64,000 bases of DNA from Helopsaltes ochotensis (GCA_013400155.1 VXBM01000681.1:68660-132659); one strand, 5' to 3'. Positions 22,980 through 35,800 are shown, counted from the first letter of the stretch. Program-made: numbers and translations. The notes: generated by a model not told the origin, from the letters alone.

Positions 22980-25900
22980 TGTTACTAAATCCATAATTGA
23001 CTTAAATGTGGGATTTGCAACTAACAAGAATTGATTACCTGTTATTATTCTGTGTGTACCTCTCGATTATGAACTCTTATCAGCCAAGAGCTGATATGTT
23101 TAATAAGCCTTTGGTAGATCACACCTGACACAATCCCCCTTGAATTCCAGGACTGAGCAAACCTCCACCATCAGAGGTTCTGAAGACATTTAGGACTTCC
23201 ACTCTTCAGAGCAAGCTGTTTCCCACTGGTAGCTCAGTCCCAACGAGCTGATGAGTCCAAGTGCACAGGCATCCTTCAAAAACAAAATCTTCCTTCTACA
23301 CCAAAACACCCTGTTTACTGAAATTGTGACACTTTGCCTCGAGAAGTTAGTTATATGGTGAACGGGAGGACAAAGTTACACTGAGCACAGTTATCTGATT
23401 TTAGCCTTTTCACTGGCTGTAGCTTTATAATACATAATCACCTCATTTTATGATATTTTAATTTAGGTATGTAGGTTCATAATGAAATGAAATTGCCCTA
23501 CACTCCAGAAAAACTGGAAGGCGTTTGTAGAACAGAGATTCTTATTTAAGGAACAGAACCACCAACCTCTCGAGCAGGATTAACGATTTACAAACACTCA
23601 TTGCTACCTTGCAAACATCACCTTGTGGACATCAGGAACCGTTTTCATAACCAAGGTCTCTGTAGGTTATTTACATAATAAACCTACTCTGTGGGTTATT
23701 TACATTGCTGAGGACACTGATCACCCAAAGCCAGTGAGATGCTAAGGTGTCACTTGTTTTCACTCCATTACAAAGCTACTGAAAACTTCCTCCTTCCCCC
23801 AAAGAATCAGGCCGAAGCCCAGCGTGGCACTGGATACACAGCGAGCCCTTCTGCTGCCACAGTGCTCAAAGTGGGACTAATTTTTAGGGAAACGTAGAAA
23901 ATAAAATAAAGCGCTGTCATTCTCTCACTCTCCAGATGTGCCAGTGTGTGCAACCAGCACCAATTCATCCCAGGCCTCATCCTTTCCAGAATCCCCTTTT
24001 CCTGCTGACCACCACTGCGACACTTTTCCTTTCAACCAGGTAGGCGGAACCGGCCGCCTCTCCCGACCCCGGCTTCTGAAGGGAAGCAGGGATCTTTCAA
24101 CTTGTTTAGCCTGCAATGAAGTAGGTTAAAACAATAGATGAGCTGCACCCTCCCTTGTCTTTCACTCCTCAGCATCAACATAAGTGTCTTTCAGCAGCAA
24201 CCCTTTCATGTCAGGGCGGCTGTGGCAGCCGAGGCTCGAGGACTCCAACAAGTGACCTTTCTGCCGTGGTTGAAAGCCGGGCTCTGAAGATTCGGGGCTG
24301 GTTTTATTAATTTCTGCCCTCCTGCTTCCCGGGCGCACAGCCCTCGGCCAGGACCCAGCTTCCTGTGGATGAAGTCACAGCTGATGAGTGGAATTAGAGC
24401 CCAGGAGAGTTTTGACAGGGAGAGGTGATAAACTCAGAAATGCTCAAACAAGCATCTGGCGTTTCGGACAAATAGATATGGGCACACACTGCTGGGTTTT
24501 CTTTTTGAAGTTCTCTTGCAGGCAGGAAAAACACAGCTAGGTATTTTGCTCACTTTTAATGCCAACTAAACCCTAAGACCTGCTTTGTTTTGGGAGGTAT
24601 TTAAAGAACTGGTTTCCTAAAAAGCAGCTAGAGCAGGGAACAGTTGGTCTGGGGAGGCTTACAACTCTTCTGAGATAATCTACAAATCAAGGATGCAAAT
24701 ACTTGACTAAACACACTCCTAAAATCTCATTAAACTCAAACTCATTAAACTCCAGGTTTAGGAAGTGGGGCTTTTTTTGTGTCCAATATGAAATTCAGCA
24801 AAATGTTATTTGCTGCAATTCCTGAAAGGTTTCATGTACAGGAAGACCACAGGAATGACAAGACGACCAACAAATTGTAGACAAAGAGAATTCAGCAGTA
24901 ACCCTAAATGGATTACAAACCTATTTAAAACCCCCCAACATTCCTAGTAATCTGCTTATCCTGCCAACCCCTCCAGTTCCAAATAAATGCTTCTTTTCTT
25001 CATTCAGCATTGCACTCAAAATGCCACGTTTGTGTCCCTCTCTCTTTAAGCCCTGAAAATTTTTTAAAACTATGAACATTTACTTTTTAAAACTTCAGGC
25101 ACTTAAAGAGACCAGAAATAGAAGCAAAACCTGCTGTCACTAAACCCTCCATCAGAAGATGCACAGAAATACTGCACGACAGGATGGATGGGAACATATT
25201 CCTCCTCTGTGTGATTTGGGTCTGCATTTGGGATTTTAAATTTTGTATCTACGTATTTATTTTTAGAGGGGAAAAGCTTGAGATACCTCCTATTTTAAGG
25301 TGAGTATAAGTGAAAAAAAAACAAAACAGGAAATTATTAAGGAATTACTGTTTTCTCCTCCCGATTCATCCCCAGATTTTCAGTTGTTGCTGTACCCCAA
25401 TACCATTACACAGCAGGCGGTAATTATTGATAGCTGATTTAAAGGGACCAGCTAAAATTATCAGGACGGCAAGATCACCAGAAAATAACTTCTGTGGCGT
25501 TCCTACATGGGCAACACCTGTTTGCTGTACACTTAATTATCCTCTGATGGACTCCAAACAGCTTTTCCTTGAAGAAGTTTTGGTGGCAGCTTAGTTCTGG
25601 GCATCACTTCAAGCAACACAATCCATCCAAGGACCTCGACATCCAATGGATTTGATTCCAAAGGTTACAGACTCTTTAATAGGTGAGTGGTTTTGCCCTT
25701 GCTGCAGCTGCAGGTCAAGATATTACATTTCAGAGAAAAGGCAGTGACAACACCGTGGCTTTTTGTGCTGGAAAGGTTTGTGAACATGCTGTCCTCTGAC
25801 AATGTCAGAAGGTTTCTTCCAGACCATAAAAAGCCAAAAAAAAAAATTAAATATATATCAAAGAGCAGCAAGTAAAAATACCCTCCTTCACCATGGTGCT

Positions 25901-26979
25901 TAATTCAGTGTACAATAAGCAAGTATTAGCATTTACAATGTCAAGTCCATCTGCCAAAGGGAGAATCTGCTCTCCCACTTTTGCTCCTTGAGTTTTTCCC
26001 ACTAAACTTCCAAAAATCCCAAATGACTTTTTTTTTTTTTCATGCTTAGAAAAACAGAATTTTTTTTAGTTCAGTGTGGCCACCACACTTCCTAAGCTCT
26101 GCACCCAAGAAAAGGTATGTTAAAATTGTGTGGAGGACACCACAATGTGGTGCCAAGAACATTTAAATCACCCCAGGGTACGATGCCAGCAGGTAAATGC
26201 CAGGATGCTCAGGAAAGCTTAAGGTGGGAGGCTGCAGGGGAAATGCCCACAGGTTTCCATGCATTTCAGCGACCCTCTGATTGCTTCTGATTTATTCACT
26301 TAAAATAGCAACATTTCAGGTGTTATATGGGCAACTGCATTTCTGTGATTCACCTTGTCATTCTCGCTATGGGGTGGCTGAAAGGGACACAGGGAGACAC
26401 CAGCTGGAAGATGGTTTTGCTTATTGCTAAAAGAACAAATGAGAAGTCTCACGAAATCTTGTTCTTCCATCCACAGAAAACAAACTAATATATTTTAATT
26501 CCCCACTTAACTAGGCCTCATTTTCAACACTCAGTGACACAAAACACATGGGTTTGTAAAAAACAAGTGTTTTTTTAAATACCTTTACCAGTTTACCCCA
26601 GGGGAAAAAAAAGATTTCTCGGTAAACTGGGGTTCATCCTTTAGCTAAAAGGCAGAAAGTGTAAACCTGGAGTTGGGTCTGGACTGCACAGAGCAGCAAA
26701 GCACCAGGAAAAGCAATTACTGCACAAGGGGCAGAGAACAAATACCTTTGTGTTAAGAAAACAGTTCTGAGAAGAAACATAAAAGGTCCTTCTTTGTCCT
26801 TCAAAACCTCTTTAGAAACAAATGATGAAGAAGAACATGGATTTCAGAGAGTTTGGAAAGTCTCCCTAAAGTTGCTGATCACATTTCCTGCTCCTTAGGC
26901 GCTGCTTCCCAGCTCCACCTGCACGCATGGATGCGGAGCTGGGGGGGTTTTGCCCCAGGATGCTGAGAGAGGAGATGAA

Positions 26980-27190
26980 TTCTCTTCCCTGTGAGGTGGG
27001 CAGGCCCTGGCACAGGGTGCCCAGAGCAGCTGTGGCTGCCCCTGGATCCCTGGAAGTGTCCAAGGCCAGGTTGGACACTGGGGCTTGGAGCAACCTGGGA
27101 TGATGGAAGGTGTCCCTGCCCATGTCCCACCCCAGGGGGTGGAATGGATGGGTTTTAGGGTCCCTTCCAACCCAGCCCATTCCATGATCC
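26980..27190 (+). repeat. CR1 LINE 3' end
   Basis: Sense CR1: GGCAGGCCCTGGCACAGGGT, CAGAGCAGCTGTGGCTGCCC, GGCTTGGAGCAACCTGGGAT and GGTCCCTTCCAACCCAGCCC. Its antisense accounts for long but meaningless open frames on the minus strand. Confidence 0.95.
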
Positions 27191-28750
27191 TCTGGTCCCT
27201 CCAAGGGAAGGAGTGGATGTACCCATCCCACTGGGATGTGGCTGTGCAGGCCCCACAGCAGACAGCAGTGCTGGCCCCACTGGCTGTATCTCCTGTTAAT
27301 GAAAAGCCTGGAGAGCAGGGATGATCCCAATGCTGAAAGGCAGCCTGGGGCTTCCCTAAAATCCCAGTGATGGATGGAGGGGAGGCAGGCTCAAGCTGGC
27401 ACAGCTGTGAAAGCTTTAAAACTAACAAGAGTAAGAAAAATAATCACTGGCAAAGATCTTTCTGTGAAGAGTATTTCCAAGAAAGCTTTTTAATTTTTCT
27501 GCTTGTTTTCTAGCTGAAAAGCCTTCCTATTATCCCTGGCTGTTGCAGGAAGTGCAGCAGCACAAGGGGACCCAAACAGATGAGGCTCTGAGCAGCCATT
27601 CCTCTTTGAAACACAGCTCTGTCTAATCCTGCTCCGAGCAACTTCAGGCAGCATGGTGGGAAAAAAACTGCTGGTTGCTGGCACCTTGCCTAATGTAAGC
27701 ATTCCTGCTGCTACCCTCAAAAACACCCAGGGATTTTTTTTCAGTGACAAGTTCTGCATGGAGAACTGAAAAATTTCTCCCTGGGTTTCATCGTGCTGGA
27801 AATAAAAAAAATTCACTAGAATATGATTTTCTGAAATAGGAACTGAATTTTAATTTTCATCCGAGTGCAGCGCAGGTGCTTTAGCATTTTTGTTGCTCTG
27901 AGCATTGTCTCAGAAAAGCTGCAGAAAGATAAACCAAGTGAGATGAAAGAACCCATCCCAGAAAGAGAGGGCTGTGCATGTGCAGATAGTGTGGAGAGAG
28001 AAGAATCAGCATGACCTTTATGGAAGGGCATAAAAGGGATGAGCATCAGTCCCTGGAATTGGTGAACCACCCTGAGCTCAGTGTCCATCATCGTGATATC
28101 TGAATACTTGGGCAGAGGTCAATGATCAAAGCAGGCACGTTCAAGGAGGGAAAAAAGGCCCTGCAAAGTGCAGTAAAAATGCTCGAGTTTGCTGAAGACC
28201 AGATTTAAACCTCATTGAACACCTCAGCTTTGGTGCAGACGAAAATGAAGGAACCCAGAATTCCTGTTTGAAAGCTGACACTTGAAACATGCCTGGAGCC
28301 AAAGGAAGGTGACACAAAATCTAGAATTAACCACACCATGTAACTCTGATCCATTGTACCTGCCTGAGAAAAGTGACTGCAGGAGGATCCTCCTCCTCCT
28401 CTGCACGTGGAGCCCAGGATTTCCAGAAGGAAGGAAGGAAGACATGGTTCTCCCACAGTTATCACCACGGGCTCCTGGAGCCCATTTGCAGCAAGTGACC
28501 TGCTGCATCTCGAACACTTGGACCAAAGTGTTCGCATCTCACAGAACATCTTCTTCAATGGTCTAATTTGGATTTGCAGTCTTTAAAAGTGCAGTAATCC
28601 TCTGAGGGTGCAAAGCTAAGTTATGGTGGGGGAAGAAAAATCCCCGAGGGAATCTTTTAGGTCACTGGACAGATTTGTAGCCAAGTGCTGGAAGACCAAG
28701 GAAATCACTGGAACTGAAAACTGCTTTGAAGTGCAAATCAGATGTGGAAA

Positions 28751-28982
28751 TCATAGAATCATGGGATATCCAGAGTTGCAAAGGACCACAAGGATCATTG
28801 ATCCAACCCCTGGCCCTGCACAGACACCCCGACAATCCCACCCTGTGCATCCCTGGAGCTGTCCAAACCCTCCTGGAGCTCTGGCAGCCTTGGGGCTGTG
28901 ACCATTCCCTGGGGAGCCTGGGCACTGCCCAGCACCCTCTGGGGGAAGAAGCTTTCCCTGAGATCCAACCTAAACTCCTCTG
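28751..28982 (-). repeat. CR1 LINE 3' end, third subfamily
   Basis: Antisense CR1-like: TCATAGAATCATGGGATATC, AGAGTTGCAAAGGACCACAA, GATCATTGATCCAACCCCTG, CTGGGCACTGCCCAGCACCC and CTGAGATCCAACCTAAACTC. The internal sequence differs from the two main types. Confidence 0.88.
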
Positions 28983-29017
28983 ACATTCAACTGCTTGGAG
29001 AAAATACCCAGAACAGC

Positions 29018-29079
29018 CTGAACCTGGCTGGACTCAAGGATCTCTGAGGCCTTTTCCAACCTCAATGATTCAGTGATAC
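29018..29079 (+). repeat. CR1 LINE 3' tail
   Basis: Sense tail: CTGGCTGGACTCAAGGATC, TCTGAGGCCTTTTCCAACC and TCAATGATTCAGTGATAC. It lies just past the opposed copy at 28751-28982. Confidence 0.8.
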
Positions 29080-29659
29080 TGCCTTGCACCCACACAAGTA
29101 CCAGAAAATCCACAGGCTGCCAGGATTTGGGAAGAGCAGCCTCCCTAGCCTTTCTCAGCCTCGCTAGGATGTCCTTAATGGGAATCTACAACCACGATTA
29201 CTCTTTGTGAGACGCCCTTCTCCTAAAAGGACAGGGAGCTCAAGCACGCCTCATTGCCTTCTCCTTCAGCTCCCGCTGACAGACGAGGCTGCCTGTCCTT
29301 GCTGTCAGCCATCCCCTCCCAGCCCCGCCAAGGATTCAAGGACCAGCAAGATTAGCTGTCTGCTGAAGGATGCCCAGAGCTCTGGGATGCCCAGAGCCCT
29401 GCGTGGAAACTCCTGACTGCTCTTGTGGCCAAACCGCTGCTTTTCAACAGCAGGGTTGTGCTTGAAAAGAGAGGTTGTAGAATTAAAGGATTTCACAACC
29501 ACTGATGCCCTCCTGAGACACAACTGGCAAGTCCCAAACAGAAGAGAGTGCTCAGCTCAGAAGACATGTGGGAAGAGGCAGGTCAAAGGAAGCTGATGGG
29601 CTCATGCAGAGGTGTAAACACTGTAACAGGAGATGTTGGCACTGTTGGAGTGTGTTCGG

Positions 29660-30073
29660 AGCAGGGAAGGGAGCTGGGAAGGGGCTGGAGCGCCAGGAGA
29701 GGCAGAGGGAGCTGGGAAAGGGGCTCAGCCTGGAGAAAAGGAGGCTCAGGGGGGACCCTGTGGCTCTGCACAACTCCCTGCCAGGAGGGGACAGCCGGAG
29801 GGGTTTGGGCTCTGCTCCCGGGAAACAGGGACAGGAGGAGAGGGAACGGCCTCGGGCTGGGCCAGGGGAGGCTCGGGGTGGATACTGGGAAAAATTTCTT
29901 CACAGAAAGGGCTGTCCAGCTGCCCAGGGCAGTGCTGGAGTCCCCACCCCAGGAGGGATTTAGAAGATGCGTGGATGTGGCACTTGGGGACATGGATTAG
30001 TGGTGGGCTCGGCAGTGCTGGGGGAAGGGTTGGATCAATGATCTCAGAGGGCTTTTCCATCCTAAATAATTCC
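29660..30073 (+). repeat. CR1 LINE 3' end, longest copy (about 0.4 kb)
   Basis: Sense CR1 of the second subfamily reaching further 5' than the others: GGCTCAGCCTGGAGAAAAGG, GTGGCTCTGCACAACTCCC, GGGCTCTGCTCCCGGGAAAC, GAAAAATTTCTTCACAGAAA, GGACATGGATTAGTGGTGGG and GGGCTTTTCCATCCTAAATA. Several overlapping open frames cross it; none encodes the CR1 protein. Confidence 0.94.
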
Positions 30074-31843
30074 CCTTAAGGATCCCTGTGTGTTACTGAA
30101 TTGCTGCTTGCCAACAACTTCTTGCCTTTCTGGAAGCACATTCATCCCATTTCTAGGAGAGGGGACAACTGTTGAGTTATTGCAAGAGGATTTCAGGTGA
30201 CACGGTGTGATGCTGGAAGATGAGGAGAAGAGGAGCAGAAAACAGAGGAGGATGAAGGATGGACTCTGGAATCAGAACGGGGACATCAAGGACAAGAGAC
30301 CCAACTGCAAAACCCCCACTGCTCCCTCTGGTTCCCTGCCTGCAGCCCAGGACCACACAGGCTCCAGCTCCAGTGCCTTGTGAAAATAATCTCCCCAGGA
30401 GAAAGAAAACATACACCTGCTCAGAAACTGCTCAGAAAGAGATTTTTCAAAGGCTCTTGATATCCAGCTGGTCTTGATTCATACTGACTTCAACAAAATA
30501 TTCTTGGGCCAATGGTGAACGCTCTGAAAAATCCCCTCTGTAATTTGCCATTGAGGTATGAAAATAAGTGGTGTAGAAGGGCTTCTTTAAAAGAAAAAAA
30601 AAAAGGACAAATTAAAAATGAAAGGTTGAACGAAAATTTGGCTTCGGGCCATAAACTAGGGGGAAACTAACAGCAAAGATAGTTAAATGACTGGAAAGAG
30701 AACACAACAGGAGCTGTTATGAAAAAAAGCTGATGGCTTTTTAAAAAAGGATTTGTATAGATAGCTGGGGAAATAAATTCCGGATGTGATAGAAGTGCAA
30801 TTGAGAAATTAAATAAATGGAAAATAAGGATGACTAAGTAGTAGTTAACATGCCCCTTCTCAGTTGTATACTATTATCACATCTATTTTTAATGTCTCTT
30901 CAGCTGTCTGCAATTGTCATCCTTTTTTCAGAACTTGTTCCAACATTCTTTGATACTGAATTAGCTGTTTTTCACTCTCCCATGCTTACAACCACATCTT
31001 TTTCTTACTCAACACTCCCCTTTTCCCACAATGTTATTCCATTGTTTCCCTTTTTCATCTCTCCTTATGTGTTGACTCCCCAGTTTCTGAGCCCTCCAAC
31101 CACCCTTGTTCATCTCTTTTTTTTTTTTTTTCTGGAGCTCTTTTGGTTGAATCCTAGCATGTTTCTTTTCTTCTTTTCTAAAGCTGCAAGCATGTTTTAT
31201 ATCATATCTGGCTCCTGTACACATTGTTACCCCTTCAGAAGGGCATTGAACAGCTACAGCAGTGTGGAAATAGTAAGCTAAACTAAGGGAGAAAAAGAAG
31301 TTTTTTTTGGCTTTTGCTTTCTGGCTCATAAAAAAAAGAACCCAAACATTTAAACTCTCCCCTTTTCCCTTTTATCCTCAAATAACACAAGCTTTCCACG
31401 AGCAGCTGAATATTCAAACAATGAGAGGCATCAGAAGCGTTGGCCGTTCTAGAGCTCAGGATGTGCCTAAGGAGATGTGATAACACAAGATTTAATAATC
31501 CTGAAAAAAATACGCAAGTTCTGACGTGATCTGTGGGCTACGGAGCCAACCTGAATTTCTCCTCCTTGTTAACCTTCCAAGTGTGCCTCTTCCTTACCTC
31601 AACAGCTAATGATGCTCCATATTAACTCGGGGACTCTGATTTATTAAAAAAAAAAAAAAGGTTCCAAACACATTTCAGGCAGCTGAATTCACCACTGTGA
31701 TGCCTCAGATGGTTCAGCTCCATCATTACAAGCCCAGGCTTTAATTTCTCACAATTCCCTTTCCCTTGTGCATTCAGAGCCAAGGCTGTATAGCTGAGCT
31801 AACAACACTCTTTGGAATGGCATTTTCAAAATCCAGGCTTGAA

Positions 31844-31856
31844 TTTTTTTTTTTTT
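31844..31856 (+). repeat. T13 run next to the AGAP1 splice donor
   Basis: A13 on the coding strand, starting 9 nt inside the intron from the end of the 31.9 kb exon. It could be an insertion/deletion hotspot near the donor. Confidence 0.95.
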
Positions 31857-31865
31857 GAAACCTAC

Positions 31866-32027
31866 CTTCAGCCGTGCCCGAGATCCCATCAGCTTTGAAG
31901 TTGCTTGTGCTTTTCTTCCGGCGGTGCTTCTTTCTGTTGGCGTGGGGGGAAGGAGGGGGGTCCAGTTTGGGGCTGGTGGTGCTGGATATGCTGGGGCTGG
32001 AACACACGGAATCTCCCAGGCCAGTGT
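31866..32027 (-). CDS. AGAP1: AGAP1 coding exon in the PH insert with polybasic motif (162 nt)
   Basis: A strong pyrimidine tract ending in CAACTGCAG precedes the exon on the minus strand, and the donor is GTAGGTTTC. After completing the Asp codon it reads TGLGDSVCSSPSISS, SPKLDPPPSPHANRKKHRR and KKSTSNFKADGISGTAE, with one G left over (phase 1 in, phase 1 out). The Ser/Pro-rich part and the RKKHRRKK cluster belong to the AGAP1 PH insert. The basic cluster may bind acidic lipids or act as a nuclear localisation-like signal; this is inference. In the known protein the next segment resumes the PH fold and leads into the ArfGAP zinc finger, but no sequence for that appears anywhere in 1-31865, so the following intron is at least 31.9 kb. 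A run of 13 A on the coding strand begins 9 nt inside the intron, just after the donor. Confidence 0.95.
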
Positions 32028-33689
32028 CTGCAGTTGGGGGGGCGGGGTGGAAAGAAAAGGGGAGAAAAGTCAAAATGCTGTGAATTTTAAATGAGTTGAT
32101 GGTTAGAATCCAAGCTGTAACCCCTGGCTGTTTGCAGGTACGTTCTTGAGCTCATTCAGGAGGTTCTCCAAACAATATCCCATCTTTTTTTTCAGAAGGG
32201 TACAAAAAAACCCCAGCTTGGCTGAAGTAATGATTCAGGTCCTGTTAGATTAACAGGACTCGGCATCAATTTTAGGAGCAGGCCAGCTGGAATGCACAAA
32301 AACAATGGGAAAGCACTTTATTGCTTCCAATTGCACCTTCCTCCAAAGATCTTCCCTAGCCTCAAATTAATTTGTTTAATATTCGGACATTTAAATACAT
32401 AAATAGAGATATCCCTGCATCCTCTGGATGTTCTCTGCTGTCATGTTTATCGGACAGACACACACTGAAAAGGTGGTGATGGCAATAAAGGCAGGAAAAT
32501 AGGGAAATTAATGTACACCTGGTACAGGTAATAATTGTGTGACAAGGGGTCACTTCCTCCCCACTCCCAAGGAAAATAAATAATCCCACGTTACTCTGTT
32601 CAGTTTCCTGCTTTATTAACTCCAACAGTTTTAAGAACTGGGTCCTTCCACATAGTAAATATTCAAGTAACCTTAATACAGGATTTCCCCCCAAGGTTGG
32701 TAATATGATTTTTGTTTAATTACTGGCTTGGTTTGGATTTTAATTATAAAATTCCACATAAAACCTACACTTAAAGAAAAGCACTTGCTATTATGGAAAG
32801 TGAAGCCATTTCCAGAACCTTGCTTAAACACCATATTGCACCTTAGTGAGGTATCAGGACTGCATTTATGTGCCATATCCTTAAAATCTCCTAGACAGAT
32901 ATTCAGCAAATACATTCCCATGATTGCCTTTTGGGGTTAGATACTTGATGATTGGTTTCAGGATAGCAGACACAGGGAAAAGAATAAAACCCTTTATTAT
33001 AAAGCTTAAGTGTAATAACAGGAGTGCATTTAAGTTTAACTTAATATGTCAGAAAAATATCAAGCCAAAGATTTATTAAAAAATAGCTTTTGATTTTTTT
33101 TTGCATAGTTAGATTCCCACAAAACTGCCTATTTGACAAAACCCAAGTTATTTTGGTTTCTTTTTCTTCCTAATAAAGTTTATTTCCTAATTACCCCCTA
33201 AGCACAGTTGTGCTCTAAGTTATTAGTGGGGGATAAATTATATAGCTAATTGCCTGGCAAGAGAGACCAAACCAAACATTAATCTTTATATTAAGGATTT
33301 CTGTTCTTTTCCCTACATCCACTAGCTTGAAACCAGTTCCCAAGAATTTAACCCCAAAAGGGAATCATGGGAGTGTATTTCCTCTGTACCAGTGTAGGAG
33401 ATTTTAAGGATTTGACCCATAACCGGTTCAAGTGGCTCTCCTGGCAGTTTGCTGTCTCTCCAGGAGGGGAGGAAGGCAAACCCAGGTGAAAATCCCGGTA
33501 AGAATTCTCTCAGCCAAGGGGACACAGATCCCTTTGGATCCATGACACAGAAAGAAGACACAGAAGAGGGTGCCAGAAACACAAAGGCATGAGCACAGAC
33601 ACAATGGGGTTGCTGACAGTCCCAAATATTGACCTCCAGCTTGACTCTGGAGGTCTCCAATGGTGGTACTTAAAAAGCAGGAGAAAACC

Positions 33690-33860
33690 CCAGGGTGCCC
33701 AGAGAAGTTGTGGCTGCCCCATCCCTGGAAGTGTCCAAGGCCAGGCTGGACAGGGGTTGGAGCAGCCTGGGACAGTGGGAGGTGTCCCTCTCTGAGGTGT
33801 TAGAACTAGGTGATGTTTAATGTTCCTCCCAACCCAAACCTTTCTGGGACTCTGTGATTC
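33690..33860 (+). repeat. CR1 LINE 3' end
   Basis: Sense CR1: CCAGGGTGCCCAGAGAAGTT, GTGGCTGCCCCATCCCTGG, GGTTGGAGCAGCCTGGGACA, CCTCCCAACCCAAACC and TTTCTGGGACTCTGTGATTC. Confidence 0.94.
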
Positions 33861-34309
33861 AAAATGCTTCCCTTCACCCCCTCCATTCCCAGCTTTCACT
33901 TTAGAAACACTTCAACCCATCCAAGTTCATCACCTCCTGCACCTCCAGCAGCAACCACCGCACCCTGCACCCTTCAAACGGTGAAAAAACCCCACAATCC
34001 TGAGGCAACACCACAGAATATATCCCGTTAAAAACCATCAGGGGAGAGCCACACACTGGTGGCAGCTCTGTCTAATTTCCAGGCCGTAAATCCCCCCAAC
34101 AAAACCTGCTCGAGAGCTCTGAAAAATGAGGGACGTACGGGGCTGATGCCTGGCATCGGAGAGCTGAAGAATTAACCTCCCGTGGTAAATCCTCGTCATC
34201 CCCAGCCCCTTCCAGGTAATAACCTGCTGTCCTTGGGTCAAACTGCTCTCAAGTGTGAGCCTGGAGCTTTCCCTCCCCCTCAACCAGCAGGGAAAGGTTG
34301 ATCCCTCAT

Positions 34310-34620
34310 AAACGGAGCCGAGCCGCTATCGCCGGTGCGTTACTGCCCCGGATTCCCGCTTTCCGAGCCCACCCTTTGAAGATGGGAGTTATTTAACATT
34401 CCCCTGGTTTAAAATATGAGCAATCAAAAGGCGCTGGGCTTCCACGCTGTGCTCTCCCATTTCCCACTCCTTCTCTTGCCTGACAAGGTATTCTTCAAAT
34501 TGAAAAGAGGGCTCCTGAAAGCCCGGGCTTCGGGAAACTGTAAATGAGTTCAGGCTTCAGCCCGCTGAATGCAATTTCATCCCCCTGACTGAATACAAAT
34601 AATGCATTTTATTTGGTATC
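34310..34620. promoter_or_regulatory. Candidate conserved non-coding block with local CpG enrichment
   Basis: The first 70 bases are CpG-dense (GAGCCGAGCCGCTATCGCC, GGTGCGTTACTGCCCCGG), followed by AT-rich unique sequence up to the assembly gap. There is no splice signal or long frame, so a regulatory element is the likeliest reading, untested. Confidence 0.3.
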
Positions 34621-34640
34621 AATTACCATGCCTGAGAACA

Positions 34641-34715
34641 NNNNNNNNNNNNNNNNNNNNNNNNNNNNNNNNNNNNNNNNNNNNNNNNNNNNNNNNNNNN
34701 NNNNNNNNNNNNNNN
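34641..34715. other. Assembly gap (75 N)
   Basis: A run of 75 N followed directly by A12 and a purine tract (GAAGGGGGGGAAAAGG). As with the first gap, it sits at a homopurine sequence. Confidence 0.99.
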
Positions 34716-34829
34716 AAAAAAAAAAAAGAAGGGGGGGAAAAGGCAAGGAAAAAGGCATGGCAAATTAAAAAGGCAAGCGCCTCATTACTCCCCATCTCAA
34801 GCAGCTTTGACAGAGGCACTGGAACTCAT

Positions 34830-35300
34830 AAGCCGCGTTCCACTGGGCTGGGATGGGCTGTTTTCCAGCCATCCCGCACGCTCAATGTCAGCCATTAGTT
34901 CTTCCCAATCGGGCATCAATGTTCAACACACACCCGAAAAAATATATAATACTGGTAATAATAATAACAATCTGCAGCCTCTCCGAGCTTCAATACTTGA
35001 AGTATGAGTCAAAGCAGCAGTTTCACTTTTCACTCGGGAAGCTGACAAGCATGACTAGAGGGGGAATAAAATAACATTCAGTTCGCATAAATATCAAGCG
35101 GGCTGCTTGAGACTGATGGGCCAGGAATGTATTCTTAGCCATCATTCTGGCAGACAGGCCCAAGGACACTCATAACTTATTTTACAATCATTTAGTTTCA
35201 GCTCAAGTGGAAAACGTGACAACTTATCTCTGCTGACAAGATGCCATATCGAACCTTACAATTAACTCTCCCCCGATTATCTGCCCAGCCCATCATTAGC
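34830..35300. promoter_or_regulatory. Candidate conserved non-coding block
   Basis: CR1-free sequence with GCCATTAGTTCTTCCC, ATACTGGTAATAATAATAAC, TACAATTAACTCTCCCCC and CCCATCATTAGCTCTGCGG. Together with 34310-34620 it frames the second gap. Confidence 0.3.
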
Positions 35301-35682
35301 TCTGCGGCTCTTGATGGACTGTATGGGCACAGCTTCCCTTGATGATGGTCATCATTTGCAGGGTGCAGAGCTCCATTACACGACACTGAGGACAAAACTC
35401 TCCCCTTGCCACGTAGCTGGGGTTGTCCTGACTGGCACAGCCTCGTTTCTGCAGCTGTTCTGAAGTGATGTGTGGCAAAATGCTGCTGGAAAATCTCTTC
35501 TCCTCCAAAACGGAGCATCCTGGTGTTTCAGCCCACGCCTGCTGCTGCCTGCAACCTCCAGGAGTGAGTCAGAGATGCCCATGCTCTGTCCCAGCTGCCA
35601 GGAGCCTTCCTCCCTGCCCTCCATCCCTCCCCAGTGCCATTATTAACTCCTTCAGCGGGAAGTGAGAGCTGACACAGCCACA

Positions 35683-35800
35683 TCACAAAATCATTTGGCT
35701 TGGAAGGGACCTTAAACCCCAACTCCTGCTATGGGACACCTTCCCCTACCCCAGGTTGCTCCAAGCCCTGTCCAGCCTGGCCTTGGACACTTCCAGGGTC
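35683..35800 (-). repeat. CR1 LINE 3' end
   Basis: Antisense CR1: ACAAAATCATTTGGCTTGG, AAGGGACCTTAAACCCC, CTATGGGACACCTTCCCCTA, CAGGTTGCTCCAAGCCCTG and CTTGGACACTTCCAGGGTC. Confidence 0.94.

Larger units (their letters stand above)
1..31865 (-). other. AGAP1: AGAP1 intron, 5' part only (continues beyond the window)
   Basis: No exon, RNA gene or promoter could be supported here. All open frames are short, low-complexity, gap-spanning or derived from CR1. The contents are CR1 ends, simple repeats, one assembly gap at 5785-5882, and several CR1-free blocks that look regulatory and are listed separately. The stretches not listed separately are AT-rich intronic sequence in which nothing further stands out. 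Confidence 0.85.

Noticed and set aside
26895..27428. 177-codon open frame on the minus strand
   Set aside because: Runs through the complement of the CR1 copy at 26980-27190.
29548..30079. Several overlapping frames of 100-150 codons on both strands
   Set aside because: All lie in the GC-rich CR1 copy at 29660-30073, which has few stop codons; none encodes endonuclease or reverse transcriptase.
30850..31281. 143-codon hydrophobic frame on the plus strand
   Set aside because: Produced by T-rich sequence including a T14 run; apparent membrane segments reflect composition only.
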